Below are positions 1-11,471 of a stretch of DNA of 64,000 bases, piece by piece. The stretch comes from Tetmemena sp. SeJ-2015 (lineage: Eukaryota; Ciliophora; Spirotrichea; Sporadotrichida; Oxytrichidae). The notes beneath the pieces were generated by a model. It was not told where the DNA came from, did not search any database, and worked only from the letters and a program-made list of their open reading frames with translations. The stretch's first letter is position 1; each line of letters opens with the position of its first letter. The stretch covers positions 62,001-126,000 of the forward strand of contig JAJKFJ010021942.1 in NCBI GenBank assembly GCA_027382625.1, written 5' to 3'. A program made the position numbers and the translations under genes.

Positions 1-2322
1 TAAGCAGAGATGAAATCTTTGTAAGCTAAGATCCATCGCAAAGATGTAATCAACTAAGGATTAGAAAATTAAATCGCGATGCTTAATGAAGAGCTCTAAA
101 AATTCAAGTATGGAAATTCGTGCTTAGATCCAAGAGGAAGATCACTTGGTAATTTATCATAACTACCACGGAGTCACAGTCGTGATGAAGGGCCTATCAC
201 TTAAATTTCAAACTAAAATTAGCAAAGAAATCTCTCTACTCTTTAGTATGACAGATCCGCAGATAAAATAGATCAAGTTCGAATGATCCAGAAAATAAAA
301 GAGGATATGTGGGATATGAAAAAACTAATTAGAGATCAAGAGACCACTATACAGTCACAGTAAACAGAAATCTAGCAACTTAAAAGTGATAAATCTGCTC
401 TCAGAAAACAAATAAAGGAGCTAGCTGCTTAAAATAACACATCTAATTGTAAAGAGCAAAGAAATAAATCAGCCGATCAAAGACTTGAAAGATAAAATCT
501 ATCCCCTTTTCCAAATTTCTATCACGGGTCGACTATTGACTATTCATAAAACTTCAATAAGGAGAATTAGCATCCCAACTAAATTTAAGAAGCTGAAATT
601 CTAAGGTACCTGGGATGCAAAAATTTCCAGGAGCTTAAGTAATTAGAGAAGCAGAAAGTCAAGGATAGAAAGTTTTGTTATAAAATTGCAAAGCTAGTAA
701 AAGATATAGAGGGGAAGAAGCCTTAACATTTGAAGGAGTGTTGGAAGTGGATTAGAGGATTATTGCAAGACTTCATCACCCTTAAGAAACAAAACTCTGA
801 ACTGCTCACCTAAATTGAGTTAAAAAATATGAGAAGCTCCTCAAGTTAAAATCAACATTAAACTATGACAAATTAGCCACCGAGCAGTATCCAAACAATT
901 TAGAGAGACAGTTACTCACATTTCGATACTAAGGAGAAGGTTAATCGTATTATTGAGGAGTATAGACCTTAGCTTTAGCATTTCGCAGAAGGAGATACGA
1001 ATCAACATTCCTTAAATCCTTCTATTCGCATTTTAATTTATTAAAATGCTAGAGATGATAATAGAAGGAGAAAGCCTAGCAGGATATCTACTTCAGCAAA
1101 TTAAACTCAACTAAACACTATCCAAGTTAACAGTGAGCTTGGCGATCCTCGATTTGGAATAAGAACAGGCAGCATTAGATAAAACAACAGAGGAGGATAT
1201 AGTTCAAGAGAGCTTTCAACTATAGAAAATCAGGTCGATCATAGAATTAGACACTAAAATTATCTCTGAAACTTAAAATTATATTTTCCTAGAATCTTAC
1301 CTCAATTCTCGCATAAATACACACTGAGGATTAAAATTAAAGACATATAAAATAAAGAAATCAACGAGTAAATTCTTCAGGCATCTCATTCATCTATTTG
1401 AGAACACTTTTAGATGAAGCAAGCTTTAGATGAGAGAGTACCTTGATGAATTTAATTTGGCTTGACAGGCCTGGAAAATCTTAATTTTGTTGTAACTAAT
1501 CTGGATTCAGGAAAGCTCCAAAATGAGTTTTATGGTTGGCTTGAAGAATTTATTAAGGCTTAGACTATATGTTTAGCACAACAAAAAATGAGAATTCCAA
1601 TTTTATAACAAAAGAGAGGGGCATTTGTGTAGAGATCAATTCTATGATTGGGAGAAATTCTTTGAATTTAATTTCTGCTTGCAGCAAAGCTTAGCTAGTT
1701 GTCCACGCTTCAAAATTAGAATTCGTTTGACTAGATATAGCTGACAAAGCTCCAAGCTAATTAGTTTGCTTTAGTGAATGACTGGTCAGAGTAGAGCTTT
1801 ATTTAATTTGAGGTGCTATTGAGCCTTGATTAGGTCTCTGGACTTTAGGTCTTGAAACTCCTGGCTAGTAAAACTAAGAACTTACTAACTGCTGACTCAG
1901 GTACTCAAACAGCCCATCCTCAGAAGACAGCAAGTTCAAATAGTGAAAGTCAATTGTCTCAGACTCATGCAAATGAAGTTGTAAAGTCAAGAGTATAAAT
2001 TCAGAGGGCTAGCAAATTTTGAAAGAAGGGCTCTCTAGATGAAAGCAAAGCTGCTCAAGATCATCAAAGGCGAGACTCTCGTTTCTAGTCTGGAGATAAG
2101 TTTTTATTACATCTTGCTTTTCTTAAATTCTAGAGTAAGACATCTAAACAACCTAGAGGAAATCTGGAATGGTGTAAGAGAGAAAGGTCATCAAAGATTT
2201 CCTGGCCATCAAAATTTATTATTTTTCATCATATTCTTACTCAAAGAAAGACTCTCATTAAATGGTCTGAGCAAAAGATTAATGCTTGGATTAAATTGAT
2301 TAAGTAAGGAATCAAGAACTGA
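1..2322 (+). CDS. Coiled-coil protein, 5' end outside window
   Basis: Not recognised. The frame is open from the first base to a TGA at 1267 with TAA/TAG read as Gln. It gives a Lys/Glu/Gln-rich coiled-coil region (about residues 80-150) followed by Ser/Asn-rich linker. The same frame is again clearly coding from about 1470 to 2322, with a Leu-rich helical stretch and a Ser/Thr/Gln linker. The TGAs between these blocks lie in short segments that look like introns or IESs: a 33-bp GT-AG segment near 1999-2031 and a segment of about 63 bp near 1629-1691. I infer one gene, but the 1220-1470 junctions are not resolved. Its proposed end overlaps the 3' end of the convergent minus-strand gene by about 110 bp. 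Confidence 0.55.
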
Positions 2323-3491
2323 CTGTGAATCATTCCAATCAATTAAATGCTTTGCGGAATAGTCATCAGAGAAGATCTTATCAAAGTCGCAGCTAATATT
2401 TAGTTTCCTGAATAGAAGAGTTCTGTAGCCCTAATTTTAAAGCTATATTTGCAGATTTTATGTTGCCTCATGATCGCGGATTGTCAAGATAGAAAAAGAG
2501 CTTTCAGTCATCATGTGATTATAGAATTCCATCTCGCTAAACTCTTAAATTGTCCTCTATTCTTTATCAACAAAATCCTGCAATTAGAGTAGTTGATCAT
2601 TTTTCTTATCACCATACGATTTGCTGGTTACTTTCAAGACCTGATTCTCCTCTTCATGATGATCTCTTTCTGCCTCACATCTTTCAACTTTACTCTATAA
2701 TTCGATTGCCTAATGATATAGGTATTAAAAATCCCTTTCAATTTCAGAAGTTTCTTGCTCTAGCTTTTAAATTTCATCAAGGATTGAGTAGTCTTGAGAA
2801 TTTTGCTAATCAATCATTTACTTCAACTACTAAGTGAGCTGCTCTATTCTTAGCATTTCTGATTAGTGAATTGAATCACTTTTTAAGAAATCTTAATTAG
2901 ATTCAGAGAGTTTCTCCTAATTCAACACAGACTAGTGGCTGTTCATGTCTATTTTCTAGGTGTGCAAATCGATGTCCCACTAGATTTTCTTATGCAGTTC
3001 AATAAGATCTGTCACATACCTCTGTGCATTTTAGCTTTAGTTCTCCTTTGCTTCTAATTCACTAAAGATTATTAAACTCATCAACGTTTTCTTACGCTCT
3101 GATCTTTGTAGCTCTCAAATATTCTTGCCTTTCTTTCTCATTTGAGCACAATCCTTGGATACTTGAGTTGAACTTTATTAAGGCTTTGCATTTTTTGGGG
3201 ACAGTCTGCCTTATGCTGCCTGATTTTCTGAGTTGCTCGAAACTCAGAGCAAATAACTCTAAATTTGTTATTAAAAATGCAAAACATTTTATTCTTACTG
3301 GAGTTATCCTAGTAAGCTGCGTCTTTAGGAAGACCTGCTCTCGGAATCGATTCAGTTTGTTTATTCCTCCTGAAAGGCTACGACTACTGTGTGAACCTAT
3401 TGTTAAAAGCTATATGATCATCATCCCTTCTTTGTTTTTGAGTTTGGTAAGCTTGATTATTTTAGGCTCCTCTGTTATTGAGTCCGTTCAT
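2209..3491 (-). CDS. Coiled-coil hypothetical protein
   Basis: Not recognised. The minus strand is A-rich and codes well, while the T-rich plus-strand frames here are shadows. ATG at 3491 opens an Asn/Gln/Arg-rich head, followed by a Glu/Gln/Lys-rich coiled coil of more than 100 residues and a leucine-rich tail ending in TGA at 2209. A frame change near 3198 is repaired by removing a 40-bp segment between two CCAA repeats (a candidate IES). Another break remains between about 2890 and 3060. The coiled coil suggests a structural or scaffolding role, but no family can be named. Confidence 0.55.
3159..3198. other. Candidate IES, pointer TTGG/CCAA
   Basis: TTGG occurs at 3155-3158 and 3195-3198. 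Removing one copy plus the spacer (40 bp) fuses the two coding frames of the minus-strand coiled-coil gene. There are no GT-AG ends on the coding strand, so it is not a standard intron. Confidence 0.5.
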
Positions 3492-3551
3492 TATTATTTG
3501 GTTTAAGTTTGAATTTGAATTTATAATGATCTTTATAATTAAATATAGAAG

Positions 3552-3911
3552 TCACAGATAAGAAGAAGTGAAATATTACAAATAAATCCACAGAGTTATC
3601 ACCATAATTAAAGCGCTTCCCAATAAATGTCTTTCAAGCAGAGTGAAGGTTAATAATTTAGAGTAGACCTCCTGATCTAAAAGCGAAAAGAGCTGAACCC
3701 CTACAACATAGCTAAGGGAGTTGAATGCTACTCCCCGCATGATATATCCACGCACATCTAGGAGAAGTCTCTTTCTTAGTTGAGTTTCGAAAAGAAGCGA
3801 GGCAATAGAAATGAGAAGCTGCTCTTTAGCATTGGAAAAAGATCTCCATATCTCATCAAGAACCAAATCTTAGAGGAGAAGAAAAAATAGCAACGACTTA
3901 GAGAAGTCTAC
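3552..3911 (-). CDS. Possible Leu-rich membrane protein, start unclear
   Basis: A minus-strand frame of about 120 codons has a single Gln-type TAA and TAG each and no TGA until 3552. The product is strongly hydrophobic and leucine-rich, with two likely membrane helices, one near the N-terminus and one at the C-terminus (VMVITLWIYL-like end). No in-frame ATG was found. The opposite strand has three TGAs over the same span, which favours the minus strand. It abuts or slightly overlaps the start of the plus-strand gene at 3915. It could be a real gene with its first MDS elsewhere, or chance. Confidence 0.35.
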
Positions 3912-3914
3912 AAT

Positions 3915-4707
3915 ATGAACGAGACGGGAACTATGAGTTCGCAAGATTTAGATCAATAGAGAAGTGAGCGAATGAACAGTGAAAGTGCTGCTTCAAAGCA
4001 AAGACAAACAACCAATAAAGGGATTGTAGACTTTGAAATAGAGGAAATATTGAAATTTCAAGATAATTTAAAACCGATATAAGCTAATCAAAATCATGTC
4101 AGATTTGGCTTAAAGAAGGATTAGGATCGCATAAGAGAAATAATCTAAAGATAGCAAAAGGAAAGTGTCTTGAGGTAATAAGAAGGAGAGGTAAATTTAG
4201 ATCTTTAAAAATCATACTAGAGAAATTATCATCACGCTTATCCTTAGGGTGTAAATTTATCTAAATAGCCTAGTATAGAAAAGAAGCAAAACTTAAGATA
4301 TAAATTCTCTTTGTGATTTAAACTTTTATTCCACTACAAATAGTCCGCTTAGGCTGGATAAGATGAAGGAGGAAAGAAAGAATCAATCTAAGAACATTAT
4401 TTCGAAACTAATCAAGTCATCTAGCATTCCAAAAATTATGGTAAAGAATGTTGAGGTAGATCTCAACAAGAAGAGTATGTTTTCTAAGGGAGGAATAAAT
4501 TAGAAAGATTTCTTTAGTCCTTCTAATATCGCTAAGACTGTATCCTATTAGTATCTAAATACATATGAGAGCGAAGAAGACCACTCAAGGAATGAAAAAT
4601 CTGTAGCTGAAAGTCAATTTATTAACAAAGAGGAGCTTAGATAAAACTTGAGCACTTTATCCATAATCACTATTATTAGTCATTTATAGAGTGTAATGAT
4701 TCATTGA
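3915..4707 (+). CDS. Q/S/K-rich hypothetical protein
   Basis: Not recognised. ATG at 3915 opens a polar Ser/Gln/Arg-rich protein with a short helical region (IEEILKFQDNLK). The first frame hits TGA near 4315, but the next frame is plainly coding (LDKMKEERKNQSKN and onward) to TGA at 4705-4707. Excising 31 bp between AAACTT repeats joins the two frames perfectly, giving about 250 residues. No membrane segment or catalytic motif is visible. Confidence 0.6.
4295..4325. other. Candidate IES, pointer AAACTT
   Basis: AAACTT at 4289-4294 is repeated at 4320-4325. Removing 31 bp restores a continuous frame (KKQN joined to FYSTTNSPL). The segment lacks GT-AG borders and holds an in-frame TGA. A 6-bp pointer plus frame repair makes this one of the clearest IES candidates. 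Confidence 0.7.
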
Positions 4708-4920
4708 TTGTAAATGTATAAATGATGTCATTGTCATGCTTTCTTAATTTGGGAGTGCGGAAGTGTTGATTGATAAGAATTTAACAGTGCAATAAATTTT
4801 AATGGTCTGGACAGTATAAGAAAAGTGGAAAGATATGTTTATGTGTGAATTTTAGGGGAAATTAATAACTGAACAGGTATAGGGGATGAAGTGGAGCGCT
4901 AGTCAAGCTGATGATGACTT

Positions 4921-5628
<708 letters not shown>

Positions 5629-5782
5629 TTAATTAATTATAACTTTGAATAAGCGGCTGCCTTTTAAACCCCGATTTAAGTCTAAATTTTCACTTACCGA
5701 TCAATATCTCCGTTCTAGAAATTCACTCCATTCACAACCAACGCTCATTTAAATTTTTAAATGAGAATCAAAGAATCGAGAG

Positions 5783-6367
5783 ATGGCTTCATTATAATCA
5801 TTATAAAACTTGAGCAACATAGTGCAAAACTGCTTTCATCTTGAGAAGCTAACCAGGAAATAGAAATCAGAGATAAATCAGAGCTCAGAGCGTTTCAACA
5901 ACTTTTATTAAGAATATAAGAGGTTTGTAGACTTTAAATAGGAGGCTGGCTGGTATGATGAAGTAGAGGAGGCATAATCAACCCTGATAAATCCCAAATT
6001 CAAATTACCACAACTTCAAAATTAGCGTCAGAGTTTGGCAAAGCTAGCAACCAAGAATACCATAGGCTTATTGATTTCTTAATAGAAGGAGGAGAAAGAA
6101 CTTAATAACTAAGACTAAGAGAGCAACTACGATGTTTAAAGGAAGAGAGCGAAAGCTCATTTTATGAGGGCAGATTTGACTACTGCAGAGAATTTCCTCA
6201 ACATGATAAAAATGAAGACCTTGGAAGTTAATCACAATTCCCTCTACAATTTCAATCATGCTGCTATTAGAGACTTTAACAAGAGTCAAAGTGATGCCAA
6301 GCTCATATAATTTACTAAGCACAAGAACTCTCCTTCAAAGAGGAGCAAACAGTAAGCAGCTCTTTGA
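5783..6367 (+). CDS. Hypothetical 194-residue protein
   Basis: Not recognised. A single frame runs from ATG 5783 to TGA 6365-6367 with Gln-type TAA/TAG throughout. It is polar and mostly helical, with an aromatic acidic patch (EAGWYDEVEEAQ) near residue 65 and a basic C-terminus (KHKNSPSKRSKQQ). There is no signal peptide or membrane segment. The ATG at 5761 is out of this frame and was not used. It lies between the polyubiquitin and ubiquitin-like genes, which are on the opposite strand. Confidence 0.6.
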
Positions 6368-6453
6368 AGTCCTCAAATTATTCTCAAATATATCCAAGGT
6401 TATTTAATTGTAGCAAGTTTAATTTATTGTCTCGAAAGATTAAGAATGAGATG

Positions 6454-6711
6454 TCAGAAAATTATGCATGAATATTTTTATTTATGAGTCTTTCTCTCTA
6501 TTCTAAGTTAAAAATGCTCTTTTTGTGGATTATAGTCTGCTAGGACCCTTCCATCTTCAAGAATCTGCCCTAAAGCGCATATATCATAGTCTGAAAAATT
6601 GATATCATTCTCTTTCTCCATTATTTGCATCTTTATTTATTCTATCGTATCCGAAGGCTCTGCATCAATTGCTAGCGCTCTCCCAGATTTTAATTTTAAG
6701 TAAAATATCAT
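6454..6711 (-). CDS. Divergent ubiquitin-like protein
   Basis: This 85-residue protein aligns end to end with ubiquitin. It keeps an IDAEPSDTIEQIKMQI core and a LEDGRVLADYNPQKE segment, where ubiquitin has [16 protein letters not shown] and [15 protein letters not shown]. The tail differs: in place of LRLRGG it reads LRIERK followed by about 11 residues, so there is no Gly-Gly for conjugation. The loop after the first helix is also changed. It sits about 0.85 kb from the polyubiquitin gene in the same orientation, which suggests duplication and divergence. It may be a non-conjugating ubiquitin-fold protein or a decaying copy; the intact frame argues for the former. Confidence 0.8.
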
Positions 6712-6788
6712 TTTTACTTAGTAGTCTGCTGTTGTTGTTTGTTGAAAATCTTATAACCTATTTGTAATTTAGTAAATAATTTATAAAA

Positions 6789-9399
6789 ATGAAAGGATTC
6801 CAATCGAATGTCAGTAGACAAACTAATAAGACTGAGGTTTCCACGTCTAATAAACAAGCACCTCAGCAGTAAGCTGCTGTGAATAGGCGAGCTACTTTGC
6901 TTTAGCCTATTTAGGTTGTACAAACTCAAGTTGATATCAAAATATAGCCTTTCTAGGCTCCCTACAATAGTTTGCTAGCTGTTCAGCCTATAATCGAATC
7001 GCTTCTCTTAAAGGTAGATAATCACATCAGAGATTAAAGACTAGAATCTATAATGAAGCAGTATGTTGCTAAAAAATACATTATGGAAATAGAAAGGGCT
7101 ATAGAAGGGGCCTTCATACAGAAAGACTTTTTCATATTGGATGAGCATGAAGAAACTGAGCCAGTAAGATTCCATCTATTTAAATATTTTTCAGATAGCA
7201 GCTGTTATAGACTCTGCTTTTCAAGATTTTAAAAGAGTTACTAAATTTGATCCTCTGCAAGCCACAGCACTTTAGGAAGAAGGCTTAGACTAAGTTTAAT
7301 TGAATTGGGGAGATAAAGGCCTCAATTTGTCTAAGAAATTCTCAGTGAAGCAAGATAATTTCTCTTTCACTAGCGGAGGAACTAATGCATTATCTTTAAA
7401 ATCCAAATTTATCTTTTCTAATTTTATCCCCTGTAAAACGATAAATGTCAATAAAGAAGATAAAATCGAGTACTTCTGTTATATCCGGTTACTAGGAAGA
7501 TCCTAGTAACAAGTCTCCAACTCAAAGGCCTAAAAGAGTCATTTAAAAAGCTAATTCTCCTTTACCTGAGAGTTTAGCCATTGAAAATTCTGACGCCTAG
7601 TTTAAACTTGAACAGCAGATTTACAAGCAAGAGGGAGAGGAAAGATATGGGCACGTCAATGGAATAATTAACAACTTAAGGAGGACAAAAGCTCTTGAAG
7701 AGAGAAGAAAGGAGCATTTAGCTAGGGTTTCATCTGAGAAGAGTCTTCAGCATTAGCAATCTAACTTGTCAGTGCGGTATCAGGATAAGCTGCTTATCAA
7801 TGACCCAAGGAAAACTGTGACTACTGACCACAACGGAAATGGCTTGCTTGTCAAAATGCAAGCAGGAGACAGTCTACCACAGTTTTTCGAAATGAAGGTA
7901 AACATCAACAAAGCTAAGAAGAAGAGCAAGTCACTTTTCAGATCATCTCAGAATAACACAGTGACTTCAATGCGGCAGAATGACGCCACCAGCGAAAAAA
8001 GGACTGAACCCCTCGTAAAGGATACTAGAAGTGCTCTAAACTTGAATCAGTTGATAACTTCTATAGTAAAGACCCCTCATTTCATTAAGGACCCAACATT
8101 TGAAGAAGCCAAGTTAGCAGCTGAGAGCTAGAAATAAAATATTGAAAGTATTTAGGTTTAGCAAGGAGTAAAGCTTTCCCTAGTTTAAAGACCAATCTCA
8201 GTATCTAGGTCTATTTTTGAAGGATTGGCTTAAAATTAAGTAAAGGGTGTGGAATAAGATCAGGAATCTAAAGATACTTTGAAAATGCCCCCAGTTTCAA
8301 GTAGATAAAACAAAACTGTAGAAATTAAAAGGCAAGATTACTAAAAAGTTGAAAACAGAATGACTAAGCAAGAATACATATAAAGAGCTCAGTAACTACA
8401 AATTAATATGGAAAGAGAAAATCAAGATCAGGAGCCGGGCCTTTAAAATGGCTAGTACATTTTGCGAGAGGGAGAAAATCAAGATAAAAGTAGCTTAGAA
8501 AATCCTAATGGATACTTAAATTTTGAAATGAAAAATCCAGCCTTGTAATCTAATTAGAGAGGCCTCTTTCGGGTGGATGATAGTGAAATTATTTATATTA
8601 AGTGTAGGATAATCAATATCGACAGTTTCTCGTGTTTAGACTGCAAGTCAAAGCAATAAAGCTGATATTGACAGATTTAAGTCTAAGTTTTTGAAATAAG
8701 TAAACCAAAGAGACACTGTTACTCTTCAAAGCGCAAGGCTATTTAACCACTCTGACTTACTGATTAGTAAAGAGGATCTGCAACCTGCCTTTATCTTAAA
8801 CTTTTTATTTTTACTAGAGAGAGTTACAAATATAATCTCGGCTTTCTCAAAACTCTGCATGTGTGTTTTTATTTATTTTTAACAAGGACGATTTAGGGAA
8901 CAAGAGCATGAATGAATTTAATGCCTCATCTGCATCTTCTATCTAAAATCAGACTTCGATCCTTCCAAAGATAAATACCTCCAGGAACTTAATTTAAATT
9001 CAAAAGTCCTAGAGGACTTCGGATTTAAATAAAATTAGTTCGCTCAGCAGCTTGAGGCAGATTACCAACTAATCTTCTATTGGCTTCAAATAATCTTATA
9101 AAAATTTGCTCAGAGATCGTTATAATCAGTCAAGCTTGAAACAGTTTTAGCCTTCTTCAGAGATAGGCGTGCAAGATAAAGTTAGAAAGAACTCGGATAA
9201 AAGCTTGCTGGAACCTTTAGAGAATAGAAACCAACCAGAGTATAATTAGACTTTCGGAAATGGGTTCTAGAAATCGTTTGTTGTAAATTAAAATCTTGCC
9301 GAGTACATAAATGTCAAGAGGCCTCAGCCGGGACAAATAGATATCAAGAAGATTGTATCAAAGAATAGATCAGTGATTGGAAATAGAACTGCCAGATGA
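6789..9399 (+). CDS. Large Q/N/S-rich hypothetical protein
   Basis: Not recognised. ATG 6789 starts a Gln/Asn-rich head, then a mixed region. A 31-bp GT-AG intron (about 7166-7196) precedes a compact segment, and further GT-AG-like gaps occur near 7450-7498, 8590-8632 and 8871. The later exons include a hydrophobic helix block (about 8700-8860) and a long Ser/Arg/Gln-rich tail ending in TGA at 9397-9399. A conserved frame is recovered only when these gaps are removed. Total length is roughly 800 residues. Introns and IESs cannot be told apart at each gap. Confidence 0.55.
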
Positions 9400-9504
9400 T
9401 TTGTTTAGAAGATGAAACAACAATCTTAATTTATTTCTTAAAAATTTTAACATTGTAAATTTAATATATCATTCACAGTTTGAGTAATAAGTTGTATCTA
9501 TAAA

Positions 9505-10790
9505 TCACTCCTTTTGCATGATACTGAAGAAATACTCAGACTCAAGAGTGCCATCTTCAGGAAGATCAGTACAGTGGATGGCGTTTTTAGTCTTATCAAG
9601 GCCGAATCTTGCTCTGATGGTATTAGGTCTAAGGTTCTTTGCGATTTCTGGATCCATTGGACCTGCCAACTCTCTGAATGCTTTTACTGCGTTTTCTTGT
9701 CTAATTTCTAGCACAATGCAGGGACCCTGGGTCATTTATTCAATCATAGGTACATATTCGCCAAGCACTCCTTTGTAGATAGCAAAGAATTCTTCTGCAG
9801 TTGGCTTGTCAAGAGTGAACATCTCCATTGCTGAAACTTCGAAGCCTTCCTCCAAAATTACATCAATAATTTTTCCTGCATCTCCATTAATTAAATAAAG
9901 CAGTCCCTAATCTTTAAATTATCGCATTTATTAAATTTGCGACTGCGTGAGGTTTTATAATTGCCACAGTACAGTTAGTGTAGTAGGCTGAATGTCTGAC
10001 TTGAGGAGAGAAAAAGAAATCAGTTTCTCTTCTCCAGGAAGGGCCTGAATCACTACCATGCACAGCATTCTTTGTACCGCCAGTTCCAAAGAGTGCTCTT
10101 ATAGAATTTGGAGCTTGTGCCTTTGCCACAAGAGTGTTAGTAGGTCCAATGAATTGTCTCCACCTCTCTACTGCATTCTAATTTTATAAATGACAAAATA
10201 TATATTCTCAGCTACTAACTCAAGGCCAGTCACAACATCGCTTGTCATGAATTCAACGAGTTCGTTGTAGAAGGGCTTTCCTCTATGCTCAGCGTAGAAC
10301 TAACCAGCAGACTCATTTGAGAAGCGACCCATCTTTAGCTTGCTTATCACGAAACCGTTTTATTAGATAGCGTCTAGGATTTTTCCAGTGTTGGTATAAC
10401 AGTCAGGCTTTATCATAGCAAAGGTGCGTTGGCGCTTGCTCTCAAACTTTTGACGAGTGAAGAGATCTCCATACTCCACCAGTTTAAGCTATCTGGCATA
10501 GACCGTTATGATTGAGCCAATGAAGAGATCTTCTGGTGCAACATTAGGACAAGCCATTCTCTTCAAGAAAACTTTCTTATTCTTCAAGTCGTACTATAAG
10601 CAATAATTAGAAATCACATTCATCTTTCAATTTTGATATGATGAAACATTTGTGGGAATCTCTGTCTTACCATTTCGATGGTCCTGTCAGTAGGATAGTA
10701 GGTGAAGAGGTACTTTCTAATAAGAGAGGCTTAAGCGTCAAACCACTCTGACTCAAATACAAAACGTTCTTCTCCTGCTCTGGATGCCAT
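9505..10790 (-). CDS. NME7: Nucleoside diphosphate kinase 7 homologue
   Basis: Domain order matches NME7: an N-terminal DM10 domain (MASRAGEERFVFESEWFDA to KLVEYGD), then two NDK domains. NDK-A contains AMIKPDCYTNTGKI and the IRALFGTGGTKNAVHGSDS segment with the active-site His. NDK-B contains AIIKPHA, IRARFGLDKTKNAIHCTDLPED and ends YFFSIMQKE. NDKs move the terminal phosphate from ATP to NDPs; NME7 is a ciliary and centrosomal protein and a component of the gamma-tubulin ring complex in animals. At least three GT-AG introns of about 37-60 bp interrupt it, including one of 37 bp near 9918-9954. Its frame uses TAA as Gln and TGA as stop. Confidence 0.93.
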
Positions 10791-11015
10791 GATGAATTTT
10801 TATTTTAAATTATACTGCTATAATTCAACCTAATTAGTTCACACACAGAGTGAATGATGAACTACTTATTGATAATTATCTATAAATAGCTTAATAATTG
10901 TAATAAATCTTAATCCATGTTAGAAGAAAATACTGAGAGACAATAAAATTCAGATATACTATTAGGAAGAGATTAAACATGTCGAAGTCACAAGATAAAT
11001 AGACCTCTTAGTAAA

Positions 11016-11419
11016 ATGGCAAGTGTTTTACTGCTGTTGATTATCAGTTTGAGCCTAGTTGCAGCTCATGGAGATGAAGCTGACGATCTTCCGTGTTCAC
11101 TTGAAAATGAGACAGATGTTTGTTTTAATCACAGTCGAGACTTTTGTTGTGCCCATCTTGTCGTAACTTATCAAGTGATGGATAATCCTAGTGGCTTCCA
11201 TTGGAATAACTGCTATAACAGATCGGAGATAGAGGATTATGATGGATACATGAAAGTTGGAGGAATATAAAACAATAGAAAATTATTTTAAAATATAAAT
11301 ATATAACTATAGTTTAGCAGTATATGTGGTGTTTAAGTGGACTCTCGAGCATATAAATTAATTTGCCCTTGATCATAAGTTTGATAGCTATTTTGATTTC
11401 CTTAAGTTATATTTCTTGA
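11016..11419 (+). CDS. Secreted Cys-rich protein, probable C-terminal membrane anchor
   Basis: ATG 11016 opens a classic signal peptide (MASVLLLLIISLSLVAAH), then a short acidic ectodomain with six or more Cys (LPCSLENETDVCFNH, FCCAHL, NNCYNRS) and two N-glycosylation sequons. After a TAA-rich segment that looks like an intron or IES, the frame resumes with a hydrophobic stretch (INLPLIISLIAILISLSYIS) and TGA at 11417-11419. It may therefore be a small type I membrane or GPI-type surface protein. No family is recognised. Confidence 0.6.
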
Positions 11420-11471
11420 AATTATTCACTGTGAATCATATTCTCAAAATTTACTAATTAATTTAATAAAA

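Noticed and set aside
2550..3506. Plus-strand ORFs that look like membrane protein
   Set aside because: The region is T-rich on the plus strand; the minus strand gives a much better coiled-coil protein, so these are shadows.
9914..9960. 40-bp IES with ATTTA repeats in NME7
   Set aside because: Removal also fits the frame, but a 37-bp GT-AG intron gives KPHA-GLLYLINGDAGKIIDV, closer to the family, so an intron is preferred.
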